A program made the position numbers and the translations under genes. Positions 18,725 to 28,586 of a DNA stretch of 64,000 nt are shown piece by piece. Where the stretch lies: positions 16,508-80,507 of the forward strand of contig JAHBVV010000033.1 in NCBI GenBank assembly GCA_019637335.1, written 5' to 3'. Source of the stretch: Candidatus Hydrogenedentota bacterium. GTDB lineage: Bacteria > Hydrogenedentota > Hydrogenedentia > Hydrogenedentales > JAEUWI01. The notes beneath the pieces were generated by a model that saw nothing but the letters and a program-made list of their open reading frames with translations, was not told where the DNA came from and did not search any database. The first letter of the stretch is position 1. Every line of letters starts with the position of its first letter.

Positions 18725-19777
18725 CTACCGGAACCAGGCGAGCAACCGCTGGAGAAAACTCCCGCCCGCCACGGTAATCTCGCGCGCGCCGGGTTGCAGC
18801 GGGCTGTGCGGCGGATTGCCCGTCACACGGATCGTCACCGCGGTCACGTTGTCGGTCCCCCCGTTTTCCAGGGCCAATTCGACCACGTTACGCGTGCCCT
18901 GCTTGAGGTCGCTATCGGAAAGGCACGACGCGATTTCACGGTTGGGAACCATGTTTGAAAGGCCATCGGAACAGATCAGCAGGGTATCCCCCAGGCGGAG
19001 CCGAACCGCAAAAAGATCAACCTCCACGTCGGGCTTGATCCCCACCGCGCGGGTGATCAGGTTCTTGAAGGAACTGTTCTCCGCTTCCTCCTCGCTGATG
19101 ACCCCGTTGCGAACCTGCTCCGCAACCAGCGAGTGGTCGTCCGTGATCTGGTGGATGCCCGCCCCGTCCCGGAGCAGATAGACCCGGCTGTCCCCCACCT
19201 GGGCAATGTACGCCCAGCACCCGAACACCAATACCGCCGAAACCGTCGTCCCCATGCCGGCGTAGTCCGGGTTTACCTCCGCCTCCTCAAAAACGTGCTG
19301 GTTCGCTTCCTCAAGCGCGTCCCGCAGCGCTTCGGGGATGGCCGCCTCGGGTCCAGTGTAGTACGCGTGGTGCATCGCGCGAAGCGACATCCGGCTTGCG
19401 TACTCCCCCGCGCTCGCCCCCCCCATCCCGTCCGCCACTGAGAAAAAAAGGCCCCGCGCGTCTGACAGGGCTGTGTCCTTCGGCGCGCAGATAAGGCACG
19501 AGTCCTCGTTCTTCTGGCGCTTCAGGCCCACATCCGTCAGCATCTGGGCCTGAAGATAGCCGCCGAACCACGACGCCTCGAAATTCTTTCCGTCCGCCGG
19601 GCCGGCCACCGCGCCTGGGATTAAGTCGTTCAACGGGCGGCTACCTCCGGGATTGCCGGGTGGTGGCGAAATGCGCGGCGGGTGCGAACACTGCGCCGGC
19701 CCGCTCTCGTACAACCGGTCTAACTTCGGTGCCCATGGCAGCCTCCGTGGTCTGCGTTGCGCGTCGTCCCGCAGCAT
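18725..19777 (-). CDS. PP2C-family serine/threonine protein phosphatase
   Basis: About 350 residues from the ATG at 19777; a longer frame reaches into ilvC and is rejected. The Stp1/PPM core begins near residue 80: TDVGLKRQKNEDSC, FSVADGMGGASAGEYAS, GTTVSAVLV, QVGDSRVYLLRDG, LICSDGLSNMV and GGTDNVTAV. All metal-binding Asp residues are present. It would reverse Ser/Thr phosphorylation, normally beside a PASTA-type or other kinase; no kinase is in this window. The first 75 residues are Pro/Arg-rich and without a known domain; the true start could be further downstream. Confidence 0.88.
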   Translation of the reverse strand: MLRDDAQRRPRRLPWAPKLDRLYESGPAQCSHPPRISPPPGNPGGSRPLNDLIPGAVAGPADGKNFEASWFGGYLQAQMLTDVGLKRQKNEDSCLICAPKDTALSDARGLFFSVADGMGGASAGEYASRMSLRAMHHAYYTGPEAAIPEALRDALEEANQHVFEEAEVNPDYAGMGTTVSAVLVFGCWAYIAQVGDSRVYLLRDGAGIHQITDDHSLVAEQVRNGVISEEEAENSSFKNLITRAVGIKPDVEVDLFAVRLRLGDTLLICSDGLSNMVPNREIASCLSDSDLKQGTRNVVELALENGGTDNVTAVTIRVTGNPPHSPLQPGAREITVAGGSFLQRLLAWFR

Positions 19778-19800
19778 CGCATAACTGCCGATATTAAAGC

Positions 19801-19840
19801 AAAAAAGGTGGGGCCGGGCAACCGCCAGGTTGCCCGGCCC
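19801..19840 (-). terminator. Rho-independent terminator of ilvC
   Basis: On the minus strand a perfect 13-base stem (GGGCCGGGCAACC with its complement) with a 4-base loop is followed after four bases by TTTTTT. It begins 18 bases after the ilvC stop. Confidence 0.88.
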
Positions 19841-19857
19841 GCGTGGTGTGATCCGTA

Positions 19858-20955
19858 TCAGTTCTTGCCGCGGCCGGCCACGCCCGCCGTCGACTTGATG
19901 CGCTGTGCTTCGGGCACGTTCGGGCGAAGCGAACGCGACGCCGCGCCGGCGCGCCACATCTCGCTGTTGCGCAGTTCGGTCAGTTCCTGGTCCAGCTTTT
20001 CCTTGTAGTCCTTGCCGCCCGTCGCGCGAAGAACCCGCTTGCACTCCTCGCCGTTCTTCACGCGCTTGTAGAGTTCCTTGAACACCGGCAGCGTCGCCTT
20101 CTTGAACTTCGGGGCCCAGTCCAGCGCGCCGCGCTGCGCCGTCGCCGAGCAGTTCGCGAACATCCAGTCCATGCCGTTCTCGTCCACCAGGCGGATCAGG
20201 CTCTGGGTGAGCTCTTCGACCGTCTCGTTGAAGGCTTCCGCCGGGCTGTGGCCGTTCTTTCGGAGCACTTCATACTGCGCCTCCATCACGCCCGCCAGCG
20301 CGCCCATCAGGATGCCGCGCTCGCCCGTGAGGTCGCTGTAGACTTCGCTCTCGAAGGTCGTCGGGAACAGGTAGCCCGAGCCCAGCGCGATCCCGAGCGC
20401 CAGGCAGCGCTCCGTCGCGCGCCCGGTCGCGTCCTGGAAGACCGCGTAGCTGGAATTAATCCCCACGCCCGCCAGGTAGTTGCGGCGCACCGAGGTGCCC
20501 GAACCCTTCGGGGCCACCATGATCACGTCCACGTCCGCCGGCGGGATGACCTTGGTATGCTCTTTGTACGTGATCGAGAAGCCGTGGGAGAAGTACAGGG
20601 CGTCGCCCGTCTTCAGGTGCTTCTTCAGCGTGGGCCAGTAGGCTTTCTGCGCCGCGTCCGACACCAGGTACTGGATAACCGTTGCGCGCTCCAGCGCCTC
20701 TTCGGTCGTGAAAAGATTCTCGCCCTTCTTCCAGCCGTCTTTCTGCGCGCGCTTCCAGCTCTCCTTCGATCCCTCGCGCAGGCCCACAATCACATTGAAG
20801 CCGTTGTCGCGCATGTTGAGGGCCTGGGCCGGTCCCTGGACGCCGTAGCCGATTACCGCGATGGTCTCGCCCTTCAGGACCTTCTTGGCCTTGGCCATCG
20901 TAAACTCTTTGCGCGTTACGACGTCTTCCTTCACCCCGCCAAAATCGATTAACAT
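19858..20955 (-). CDS. ilvC: Ketol-acid reductoisomerase
   Basis: 365 residues from the ATG at 20955, where GGAGG stands six bases upstream; the in-frame extension further upstream runs into repeats. IlvC converts acetolactate (or acetohydroxybutyrate) to the dihydroxy acid in valine, leucine and isoleucine synthesis. The NADPH loop is VIGYGVQGPAQALNMRDNG; APKGSGTSVR, the metal-binding DLTGERGILMGALAGVMEAQYEVL and ETVEELTQ blocks follow. About 25 residues longer than common class I enzymes at the N-terminus. Stands alone with promoter and terminator. Confidence 0.95.
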   Translation of the reverse strand: MLIDFGGVKEDVVTRKEFTMAKAKKVLKGETIAVIGYGVQGPAQALNMRDNGFNVIVGLREGSKESWKRAQKDGWKKGENLFTTEEALERATVIQYLVSDAAQKAYWPTLKKHLKTGDALYFSHGFSITYKEHTKVIPPADVDVIMVAPKGSGTSVRRNYLAGVGINSSYAVFQDATGRATERCLALGIALGSGYLFPTTFESEVYSDLTGERGILMGALAGVMEAQYEVLRKNGHSPAEAFNETVEELTQSLIRLVDENGMDWMFANCSATAQRGALDWAPKFKKATLPVFKELYKRVKNGEECKRVLRATGGKDYKEKLDQELTELRNSEMWRAGAASRSLRPNVPEAQRIKSTAGVAGRGKN

Positions 20956-21105
20956 GTCATACCTCCAGATTGTGAGAGAACCGGGCCCGCCCCGGAACGT
21001 TGGGGATTGCAGCGAGCGGCTGGCGCCGGGCCGTGTGATGGCGCGGGCCGGGTCCACGCTGCACGCGCCCGCAACAGTATCCACTTCAATGCGCACAACC
21101 CGCAT

Positions 21106-21134
21106 ATTGTAGTGCGTAACCGTCTTGGAATCAA
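21106..21134 (-). promoter_or_regulatory. ilvC promoter
   Basis: Minus strand TTGATT (21134-21129) and TACAAT (21111-21106), spacer 17. Transcription would begin near 21099 and leave a leader of about 145 bases before the ATG. No T-box or attenuator hairpin is clear. Confidence 0.6.
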
Positions 21135-21210
21135 GACGTTGGCCCGTGCGCCCACCGAAAAGACGATTTCCCCCGGAAAAGCGGCGCCCACAACACGCCC
21201 CCTCTACCCC

Positions 21211-21410
21211 CTCTGTCCACGGGCCTGCCCGCCGAAGGCGGGTCCGCTCTGTCCACTCTGTCCACGGGCCTGCCCGCCGAAGGCGGGTCCGCTCTGTCCA
21301 CTCTGTCCACGGGCCTGCCCGCCGAAGGCGGGTCCACTCCGTCCACTCCGTCCACTCCGTCCACTCTGTCCACGGGCCTGCCCGCCGAAGGCGGGTCCAC
21401 TCCGTCCACG
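21211..21410. repeat. GTCCAC array with CCTGCCCGCCGAAGGCGGG cassettes (second of three)
   Basis: Four copies of the GGGCCTGCCCGCCGAAGGC cassette, spaced by one to four 9-base GTCCACTCY units. Each cassette can form a 6-base stem CCCGCC/GGCGGG with a GAA loop. The array stops 15 bases 3' of the DsbD-like gene's stop codon. Confidence 0.9.
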
Positions 21411-21425
21411 CCGCCCCAACCCAAT

Positions 21426-23165
21426 TCAGCCCCCCGCGTTTCGCGCCTTCGGCTGAAGCACCAGGTACGCCGGCATCCCGATCACATCGTAGTACTCCAT
21501 GATCTCTTTGGTCGGCGAAGTCTTCGGCTGTTCCGCCTGGTACTTGATCTTCACGAACGACTCCAACTTCTCCACCACCGCCGGATCCTTCAGCGTCGTG
21601 TCGTCCATCACCAGGCAGTTCTTGCACCACGTCGCCCAGAAATCGAGAAACACCGGCTTGCCGCTTTCCAGCGCTTCGGCCAGCCCGCCTTCGAGGCTCG
21701 TATGCCACCCTTCCTTCACTTCACCCGCAACCGGCGCCTGCACGCGCATGAGCGTCCACGCCTGGTAGCCGTAATAGATGGCGAACGCGATGATAAAGAC
21801 CCCGAACGCCTGCTTGACCCGCACCATCCACATGCCCGGTTTCGGCAGTACGGAAAGCCCCGCGCCCACAAAGGGCCACGGAAGCGCCATGCCCACCCCC
21901 AGCAGAAACGGGAGCGCGAGCGCCAGTGTATTCCCCTGGCTGTAGCTGTCCTGCGCGAAGAGGATCGTGGAGATAACCACCGGCGCCACACACGCCCCCG
22001 CAAGCAGCGCGGAGACGCATCCCATGAAAATGGCTATCGCGAAGCTGCCGTTCTCGTTCTTACGCACGCCGAGTTTCGCCTGGAACTTGGTGAAGTCGAT
22101 CTGGATCACATCGAACATCGCCAGGCCGAGAACCACAAACAGCGCGGCGATCAGCCCGTTGAACCAGGGGTTGGCGTTAATCGTCCCGAAGGCGGTCGCG
22201 AAGCTCAGCATGACCGCCAGCCCGAGCAGGCCGTACACCAGCGCGATGCCCGCCCCATAGGCCCCGCCAAGCGCGAAACCGCGGCTGCGCGATCCCGCAC
22301 GCGCGCCCGCGCCGATGATCGCCACGTTCACCGGTATCAACGGCAACACGCACGGCGTCAGGTTCAGCGCCAGCCCGCCCGCCACAATCAGAAAAAGGAT
22401 CAGGCCCCAGCTCTTGCCCGCGAAGCCGCCCTGCGCCCCGGGCGCGGCCTCACCCGCCAGGCCCGCGTCGAGAAACGCCAGGAAAGGCCCGACGCCCTCG
22501 TAGCCGGCCACCGCAACCACCTCAAATTGATCCGAAAGCGCCTTCCAGTCGCCCGACGCCGCAACCGGCCCGGGAGCCGCCGCATCCGAACCGCCCTCGG
22601 TGTCCAAAGCCGGGGCCGCCGATTCGCTCCCCGCCTCGGACCACGTGATCGACGCGATGACGTCCGCATGCTGCGGCGCGCCGCCCGGACCCACCGTAAC
22701 CGGCAGCGCCAGTTCCAGCGTGTCGGGCGGGAAGCACATCTTGTCGTCGCAGGCCTGGTAGCGGAACGTGCCCTTCAACGTGTACTCGCCCGGCGCCACA
22801 TCCGCGCCGACCTCAATCACAAGCCCGATATTGAAGGCATGCTCATATACCGCCAGCTCTTCGCCCTCCAGGTTAAACAGCACGTGCTCCGGGTAGACGA
22901 CCTGCTGCGCGGAGAACCCGTTCTCGGCGGCGATCTCCACCACGGTCGGAATGTAGAACGACTCCAGCGGCGTGTGGGAATTGACGTGGAAGCCCTCGTT
23001 CAGGGTGAACTGGATCGCGGCCCGGAACGTGGACCCCGGCGCGGCCTCGGTCGTTTCGGGCGCGAAGCTGTACTTGACCTCGGGCCCCTGGGCCGCGACC
23101 GGCGAAACCGCCAGCAGGGCGGCAATAGCGATAAGAACATGAAAGAGGCGGAACGCGTGTACCAT
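21426..23165 (-). CDS. dsbD: Thiol:disulfide interchange protein DsbD-like
   Basis: 579 residues. Signal peptide (1-25, ending AAQ), a periplasmic domain (about 30-170) with the Cys pair in ACDDKMC, a Gly/Ala linker, then eight membrane helices (about 250-480) including LTPCVLPLIPV and GACVAPVVISTIL, whose Cys pair carries electrons across the membrane. The C-terminal thioredoxin domain has FLDFWATWCKNC with the active pair near 513-516. The protein passes electrons from cytoplasmic thioredoxin to periplasmic partners, for example in cytochrome c maturation, which suits the CxxCH proteins in this window. Confidence 0.9.
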   Translation of the reverse strand: MVHAFRLFHVLIAIAALLAVSPVAAQGPEVKYSFAPETTEAAPGSTFRAAIQFTLNEGFHVNSHTPLESFYIPTVVEIAAENGFSAQQVVYPEHVLFNLEGEELAVYEHAFNIGLVIEVGADVAPGEYTLKGTFRYQACDDKMCFPPDTLELALPVTVGPGGAPQHADVIASITWSEAGSESAAPALDTEGGSDAAAPGPVAASGDWKALSDQFEVVAVAGYEGVGPFLAFLDAGLAGEAAPGAQGGFAGKSWGLILFLIVAGGLALNLTPCVLPLIPVNVAIIGAGARAGSRSRGFALGGAYGAGIALVYGLLGLAVMLSFATAFGTINANPWFNGLIAALFVVLGLAMFDVIQIDFTKFQAKLGVRKNENGSFAIAIFMGCVSALLAGACVAPVVISTILFAQDSYSQGNTLALALPFLLGVGMALPWPFVGAGLSVLPKPGMWMVRVKQAFGVFIIAFAIYYGYQAWTLMRVQAPVAGEVKEGWHTSLEGGLAEALESGKPVFLDFWATWCKNCLVMDDTTLKDPAVVEKLESFVKIKYQAEQPKTSPTKEIMEYYDVIGMPAYLVLQPKARNAGG

Positions 23166-23368
23166 GGGGGGTTACACTCCTATCGGGAAAGGCGCGGCAA
23201 GGCGCCTGTGCGGGTGACAAAGCGAAGATCGGGAAGGGCCGCTTCCAACCGGCGGCCCCCCTGTCGAAGCTTGCGATATATTCGCCCCCCGCCGGGGAAC
23301 ATGTCAAACGGCCCCCGCCCCGTCTGCTATGATGCCCCTTCGCCGCGGATGGCGCGAGGAGATCCCCC

Positions 23369-24586
23369 ATGTCCCAACTTACCCGCAGACACGCCCTGAA
23401 ATCACTATCGCTCGCCGCAATCGCCGCAGCCCTGCCCGCCCGGGGCGCCGAGTCGGCCTTTCCGCGCGTCGATCCGGCGGACGAGGGAGTCGATCCCGAG
23501 AAGATCGCGGCCCTCCTGGCCTTTATCGACGCCGAAATCGCGGCGGGATCCATGCCGGGCGCCATACTGGTCGCGGCGCGCCACGGCGGGATCTTCGCCG
23601 AACATTATGCCGGTACGTACCGGGACGCCAATGGCGCGGACAACCCGGTCTCGGCCGCGGCGGCGCACCCGCTGTTCTCCTTTTCCAAGGGCATCGCCGG
23701 CACGGTCGCGGCCCTGGTGAAGCAGGACGGCCTGATCGATTTCGACGCGCCCGTGTCCCGGTACATTCCCGAGTACACCGGCGGCGGGAAGGACGGGACG
23801 ACGGTGCGGCATCTGCTGACCCACGCGGCGGGCATCCCCGGCGAGAGCCACGGCCCGGTGGAGACGGAGGAACAGTGGAACGCCTACCTGGCCCAACTCT
23901 GCGTGGCGGAGGCCATCTGGAAGCCCGGCGAACGCACCGGCTACCACGGCCTTTCCGGCATGTTCCTTGTCGCCGAGATCATCCGGCGCGTTTCGGATCG
24001 CCGACCCTGGGAGACGATCTGCCGGGAGCGCCTCTTCGATCCCATCGGCGCGCGCTTCACCTTCGCGCCCGACCCGGACCGCGGCCCGGTGGCCGTGGCG
24101 CCCGGCTACTTTGAGTCCATCGCGCCCGGCAAAAACGGGATCGGCGCGCATCCCGCCGGCGGCGTGTTCGGGACGCCCGAGGACATGCTGCGCCTCCTGC
24201 AAATGATCGTGCAGGGCGGGACCTGGAACGGCCGCGTGCTGCTCCAGCCGGAAACGTGCGGGGAACTGCTTACTGTGCAGTACGCCGATCAGATTGCAGA
24301 GGCCGTCGCCGCCGGCCAGGCGCCCGCCCACGAACCGTGGGGCATCGGATGGCTCGTTCGCGGAACAGCCCCCCGCTGCGACGGCGGACCCTGGTTCGGC
24401 TTCGGCGACGGAACGTCCCCGACCCTCTTCGGGCACGCGGGCGTCGACACGGTGTTCGGCGTCGGCGATCCGGCCCGGGATCTCGCGTTCGTGTTCCTTA
24501 TGACCGCCAAGCTGAAGGACGCGGCGGAATCGACACGTATCCGGCGCGAGGTGAGCAACCGGCTGCAGGCGGCGCTCATCGCGTAG
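23369..24586 (+). CDS. Class C beta-lactamase-family serine hydrolase
   Basis: 405 residues. The N-terminus SQLTRRHALKSLSLAAIAAALPARG is a twin-arginine signal, so the enzyme is exported folded. The catalytic SxxK is SFSK in HPLFSFSKGIAG near residue 100; the Tyr motif is in GYHGLSG, and GHAG near the end takes the place of KTG. This is the family of esterases, D-aminopeptidases and beta-lactamase-like proteins; the substrate is unknown and resistance should not be assumed. It converges with hemB, the stop codons being four bases apart. Confidence 0.88.
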   Translation: MSQLTRRHALKSLSLAAIAAALPARGAESAFPRVDPADEGVDPEKIAALLAFIDAEIAAGSMPGAILVAARHGGIFAEHYAGTYRDANGADNPVSAAAAHPLFSFSKGIAGTVAALVKQDGLIDFDAPVSRYIPEYTGGGKDGTTVRHLLTHAAGIPGESHGPVETEEQWNAYLAQLCVAEAIWKPGERTGYHGLSGMFLVAEIIRRVSDRRPWETICRERLFDPIGARFTFAPDPDRGPVAVAPGYFESIAPGKNGIGAHPAGGVFGTPEDMLRLLQMIVQGGTWNGRVLLQPETCGELLTVQYADQIAEAVAAGQAPAHEPWGIGWLVRGTAPRCDGGPWFGFGDGTSPTLFGHAGVDTVFGVGDPARDLAFVFLMTAKLKDAAESTRIRREVSNRLQAALIA

Positions 24587-24590
24587 CCGC

Positions 24591-25580
24591 TCAGCCTTCC
24601 GCGAGCCAGCGCGCGGCGTCCCGCGCCCAATACGTGAGGATGAGCTTGGCGCCCGCGCGCTTGATCGCCAGCAACGACTCCATCGCGGCCTTCTTCTCGT
24701 CGATCCAGCCGTTCGCTCCGGCCGCCTTGATCATCGCGTATTCGCCGGAGACGTTGTACGCCGCAATCGGGAGGTCGAAATTGTCGGCGGCCCAGCGGAT
24801 CACGTCCAGGTAGGGCAGCGCGGGCTTTACCATCACGATGTCCGCGCCCTCGTCGATGTCCAGTTCGATCTCGCGCATCGCCTCGTTCAGGTTCGCCGGG
24901 TCCATCTGGTACGACCGCCGATCGCCGAAGCTGGGCGGCGATTCCGCGGCGTCCCGGAACGGCCCGTAGAAGGCCGAGGCGAATTTGGCGCTGTAGGCCA
25001 TCACGGGGATGTCGTTAAAGCCTTCGTCGTCCAACGCCATCCGAATTTCGCCGACGCGCCCGTCCATCATGTCGGACGGCGCGACCATGTCCGCGCCGGC
25101 CTCGGCGTGGGCCAGGGCCTCGCGCACGAGCAGCTCCAGGGTCTGGTCGTTGTCCACGTCGGGCTTGCCGTCGCGATTCTCCTGGATAGCCCCGCAGTGG
25201 CCGTGATCGGTGTACTCGCACATGCAGACATCCGTAATGACGCACAGCTCGGGACACGCCTTCTTCACCGCCTCTACCGCGCGGCACACGATGGCGTCGC
25301 TCGCGTAGGCCTGGGATCCCAGCGCATCCTTCAGCTTGGGAATGCCAAAGAGAATAATCGCGGGAATTCCCAGATCACGGATTGCCTTCGCCTCCTCCAC
25401 GAGGGTATCGACCGAAAGCTGGTGCTGACCGGGCATGGAGGCGATCGGGTTGCGCACGCCGCTTCCGGGGCGGACGAAGAGCGGCAGAATCAAGTCGGAA
25501 ACGCTAAGCTCGGTCTCGCGAACCATCCGGCGGAAGGTCTCGTTGCGGCGGAGCCGGCGCATGCGGGTCATCGGGAACAT
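24591..25580 (-). CDS. hemB: Delta-aminolevulinic acid dehydratase (porphobilinogen synthase)
   Basis: 329 residues from the ATG at 25580, with GGAGA upstream. Joins two 5-aminolevulinate molecules to porphobilinogen. The Schiff-base Lys are in [16 protein letters not shown] and in [11 protein letters not shown]; the metal loop [14 protein letters not shown] keeps three Cys, the zinc-dependent type. Last gene of the leftward heme operon, 22 bases after hemCD. Confidence 0.97.
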   Translation of the reverse strand: MFPMTRMRRLRRNETFRRMVRETELSVSDLILPLFVRPGSGVRNPIASMPGQHQLSVDTLVEEAKAIRDLGIPAIILFGIPKLKDALGSQAYASDAIVCRAVEAVKKACPELCVITDVCMCEYTDHGHCGAIQENRDGKPDVDNDQTLELLVREALAHAEAGADMVAPSDMMDGRVGEIRMALDDEGFNDIPVMAYSAKFASAFYGPFRDAAESPPSFGDRRSYQMDPANLNEAMREIELDIDEGADIVMVKPALPYLDVIRWAADNFDLPIAAYNVSGEYAMIKAAGANGWIDEKKAAMESLLAIKRAGAKLILTYWARDAARWLAEG

Positions 25581-25602
25581 GGTTGTCTCCTGGCGGGGCT
25601 TC

Positions 25603-27312
25603 TCAGTGGGCGCTCGCCGCCGTTGCATCGATCAGGGCATGGATAAGCCCGGGGATTTCATGGCGCTCCGGCTCCACCGAAACGGGCATGCCGCATTCTT
25701 CGGCGGCGGCGGTGGTCATCGGCCCTATGGAGGCAAAGCGGGCATGCGCGGACAGCGCCGCGACCCGATCCGGCCCCAGGGCCTTCGAGAAATTGCGCGC
25801 GGTCGACGAGCTGGTGAACACGACCCAGTCCGGGCGCGCTTCCAACAGCGTGTCGGCGGCCCCGGCGGGTATTTCGGGCATCAGCGTTTCGTAGACCACC
25901 ACTTCGGCCACTTCCGCGCCGGCCTCGCGCAGGGCGTCCGGCAGCATGGGCCGCGCCAGGTTGCCGCGCGGCATCAGGAAACGCTTGCCCGCCAGGCCGT
26001 TCTCCAGGCGCTTGAGGCCCTCCAGAATGGACTCGGCGATGTACTGCTCGGGTGTGAGCGTGATGGGAACCTGGTGCGCCCGAAGTGCGGCGGCGGTCGC
26101 CGGGCCAATCGCGCAGAAGGCGGCGGCGCGGAATTCGGCCAGGCGCCGGCCTTCGCGTTCGAGCGCGGCCACGAAATGCTCCACGGCGTTCGCGCTCGTG
26201 AAAATGATCCAGTCCCAGGCGCCCTCGCCCTCAATCGGCGCTTCCGGAACACACCCGCGGATTTCGATCGTCGGAAAGTCAATCACCCGCGCGCCGAGCG
26301 CCGTCAGTTCGTCCGAAAGCACACTCGCCTGGTTCGACGCGCGCGTTACCGCGATGGACATCCCCGCCAGGGGCTGGCGCGGTTTCCACGCGTCGAGCGC
26401 GACCTGCTTGACGAAGGCCGAGGCTCCCGCTTCAATCAGAGCCCCCGCGACCGCGCGGCCCAGGCCCTCGGGATCGCCCACCGGCCCGGATTGCGCCGCG
26501 CGCACCACCTGGCTGCCGTCGGGGCTGCACGCGCAAGCCTGAAGGTGAAGCATCTTGTCCCGCACCGTGGCCAGGGCCCCCAGGGGAACCTGGCAACCGC
26601 CGCCGATGGCCGCGAGCAATGCCCGCTCCGCCGTGGCCGCCGCCGCCGTCTCCGGATGGTGGATGCGCTCGAGCAAGGCCCGCAACGGTGCATCGTCCTC
26701 ACGAATTTCGATGCCCAGCGCGCCCTGGCCCACGGCCGAAAGCATGTGTTCGGGCGGGATCGTCGCTGTGATGTGCTCGGACAGCCCGAGGCGATTGAGC
26801 CCCGCCGCGGCCAGAATGATCGCGTCCAGCCCCTCGTCATGGAGCTTCTTCAGGCGCGTGGGCACGTTCCCGCGCAAATCCACGAGATCCAGGTCGGGGC
26901 GCAGCGCCTTGAGCTGGACCTGGCGGCGCGTGCTCGATGTGCCTACTTTCGCGCCCCGGGGCAAGTCCAGCAGGGCGCACCCGCTCGCGCTGATGAAGGC
27001 GTCGGCGGGGTCCTCGCGTTCGGTGATTGCCGCGAGCATGAGGCCGCCGGGCAATTCGGTCGGCAGGTCCTTCAGGCTGTGCACGGCCAGATCGATCGAC
27101 TTGTCGAGCAGCGCGACTTCGAGTTCCTTGGTGAAAATGCCCTTGCCGCCCACCTGGGACAGGGGAACATCGGTGATGCGGTCCCCCTTCGTCGAGATGA
27201 TTTCGACGGCCACCTCCACCTCCGGCTCGGCCGCGCGCAACAGCGCGGCGACGTGGTGGGCCTGATTCAGAGCAAGATCGCTGCCGCGCGATCCAATTAC
27301 GACGCGGGTCAT
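25603..27312 (-). CDS. hemCD: Fused porphobilinogen deaminase / uroporphyrinogen-III synthase
   Basis: 569 residues holding two enzymes in one chain. Residues 1-310 are Hem[25 protein letters not shown], the Arg pair in [10 protein letters not shown], and the cofactor-binding Cys near 240 in GGGCQVPLG. From about 320 ([27 protein letters not shown]) a HemD domain follows, ending with [14 protein letters not shown] and [15 protein letters not shown]. The product of HemC, hydroxymethylbilane, cyclises by itself, so the fusion may pass it directly to HemD. Its start overlaps the hemA stop by four bases. Confidence 0.96.
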   Translation of the reverse strand: MTRVVIGSRGSDLALNQAHHVAALLRAAEPEVEVAVEIISTKGDRITDVPLSQVGGKGIFTKELEVALLDKSIDLAVHSLKDLPTELPGGLMLAAITEREDPADAFISASGCALLDLPRGAKVGTSSTRRQVQLKALRPDLDLVDLRGNVPTRLKKLHDEGLDAIILAAAGLNRLGLSEHITATIPPEHMLSAVGQGALGIEIREDDAPLRALLERIHHPETAAAATAERALLAAIGGGCQVPLGALATVRDKMLHLQACACSPDGSQVVRAAQSGPVGDPEGLGRAVAGALIEAGASAFVKQVALDAWKPRQPLAGMSIAVTRASNQASVLSDELTALGARVIDFPTIEIRGCVPEAPIEGEGAWDWIIFTSANAVEHFVAALEREGRRLAEFRAAAFCAIGPATAAALRAHQVPITLTPEQYIAESILEGLKRLENGLAGKRFLMPRGNLARPMLPDALREAGAEVAEVVVYETLMPEIPAGAADTLLEARPDWVVFTSSSTARNFSKALGPDRVAALSAHARFASIGPMTTAAAEECGMPVSVEPERHEIPGLIHALIDATAASAH

Positions 27313-28586
27313 CCCGTGCGTTCCTCCAATCCGAACAAGCGCTTGACCAGGTGCAGGACGCGGTGCGGGTCTTCGTGCACCACCTCCTGCTTTATCTGCG
27401 TCATCGGGCGCTGCAATATGTTGTTTACAATCCGTTTTGTCAGGTACTCGATCTCATCCCGCTCCTGATCGGTCAGGTCCGGCAGGCTCCCCAGCGTCTT
27501 GGCCAGTTCCCGCTCGCGGATCGCGTGCAGCTCCTGCGTCATTGATTTAATCGTCGGCTCGGCGTACAGGCTCTGGCGCCAGTCGATGAAGCGGTCCACC
27601 TGCCGCTCGACCATCTCCAGGCACTTGGAAAGCTCCGCGCGCCGGGATTCGAGGTTCTGCGCCGCCACCGACTCCAGATCATCCATATCGTAGCAGTAGA
27701 CGTTGTCCAACGTGGTGACCGCGCGGTCCACGTCCCGCGGCACGGCAATATCGATCACGAACATCGGCGCGTTGTTGCGCAGCTTCAGCGCGTGCTCGAA
27801 ATCCTTCACGCCGAGGACCGGCGTCTCGGCGGACGTGGAGGTAATCACGATATCGGCCCGGTGCAGGTGCGCGTCCAGGTGGGAGAGCGCGATGGGCTCC
27901 CCGCGGTAGTTCTCCGCCAAGCTCTCCGCCGTGGCCAGCGTCCGGTTGGCGACCAGTACCCTGCCGACGCCCTTTTCCACCAGGCACTTCAACGCAAGCT
28001 GGCCCATCTCCCCTGAACCGATCACCATGACGCTCTTGCTCGTGAGATCCCCGAAGATCGACGCCGCCAGCTCCACCGCAACCGACGACACCGAGACCTT
28101 TCCCACATTGATATTGGTCTTGGTGCGAATTTCCTTCGCGACCTTGAACGCCCGCTGAAAAAGCGCGTGCAGGATCTTGTCGGTCGCCCCTTCGGACTGC
28201 GACGCCAGATACGCGTCGTGCACCTGCGCCAGGATCTGGTCCTCGCCCACCACGAGGCTGTCGAGGCTCGACGTGACCTTGAAAAGGTGCGCGACGGCAG
28301 CCCGGTTGTGGTGCTCGTAGAGGTGCGGGGCGAATTCCGAAACCGGAACGCCGCGCGACTCGGCGATGAATTCGCGTATTCTCGCGTGGATCCTTTCCGG
28401 CGGCGCATCTCCCCGGGCGTAGACTTCGACGCGGTTACAGGTGTTGAGAATTACCGCCCCGCCCTCGGCCAGATCCTGTTTCAACCGCCGGAGCGCCTCC
28501 GGAACCTGCTCCTCGGGAAAGGCCAGACGCTCGCGCAATTCCACCGGGCAGGTATGGTGGCTGAGTCCGGTGAGTGCGATCGTCAT
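27309..28586 (-). CDS. hemA: Glutamyl-tRNA reductase
   Basis: 425 residues from the ATG at 28586 (MTIALTGLSHHTCPVELRERL); a longer frame upstream lies inside the next gene and is rejected. Reduces glutamyl-tRNA to glutamate semialdehyde, the first step of the C5 heme route. Active Cys in LNTCNRVEVYA, the NADPH loop VIGSGEMGQLALKCL, and a C-terminal dimerisation domain. hemL is not in the window. Overlaps hemCD and the ccsA-like gene by four bases on either side. Confidence 0.97.
   Translation of the reverse strand: MTIALTGLSHHTCPVELRERLAFPEEQVPEALRRLKQDLAEGGAVILNTCNRVEVYARGDAPPERIHARIREFIAESRGVPVSEFAPHLYEHHNRAAVAHLFKVTSSLDSLVVGEDQILAQVHDAYLASQSEGATDKILHALFQRAFKVAKEIRTKTNINVGKVSVSSVAVELAASIFGDLTSKSVMVIGSGEMGQLALKCLVEKGVGRVLVANRTLATAESLAENYRGEPIALSHLDAHLHRADIVITSTSAETPVLGVKDFEHALKLRNNAPMFVIDIAVPRDVDRAVTTLDNVYCYDMDDLESVAAQNLESRRAELSKCLEMVERQVDRFIDWRQSLYAEPTIKSMTQELHAIRERELAKTLGSLPDLTDQERDEIEYLTKRIVNNILQRPMTQIKQEVVHEDPHRVLHLVKRLFGLEERTG

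Noticed and set aside
20956..21110. Val-rich leader peptide before ilvC (MRVVRIEVDTV)
   Set aside because: Its ATG is at or before the predicted transcription start and the frame runs into ilvC without a stop, so it does not fit an attenuator peptide.
23240..23300. Third copy of the shared promoter element (CGAAGCTTGCGATATAT)
   Set aside because: Only the AAGCTT core agrees; the -35 and the 17-base spacing are missing.
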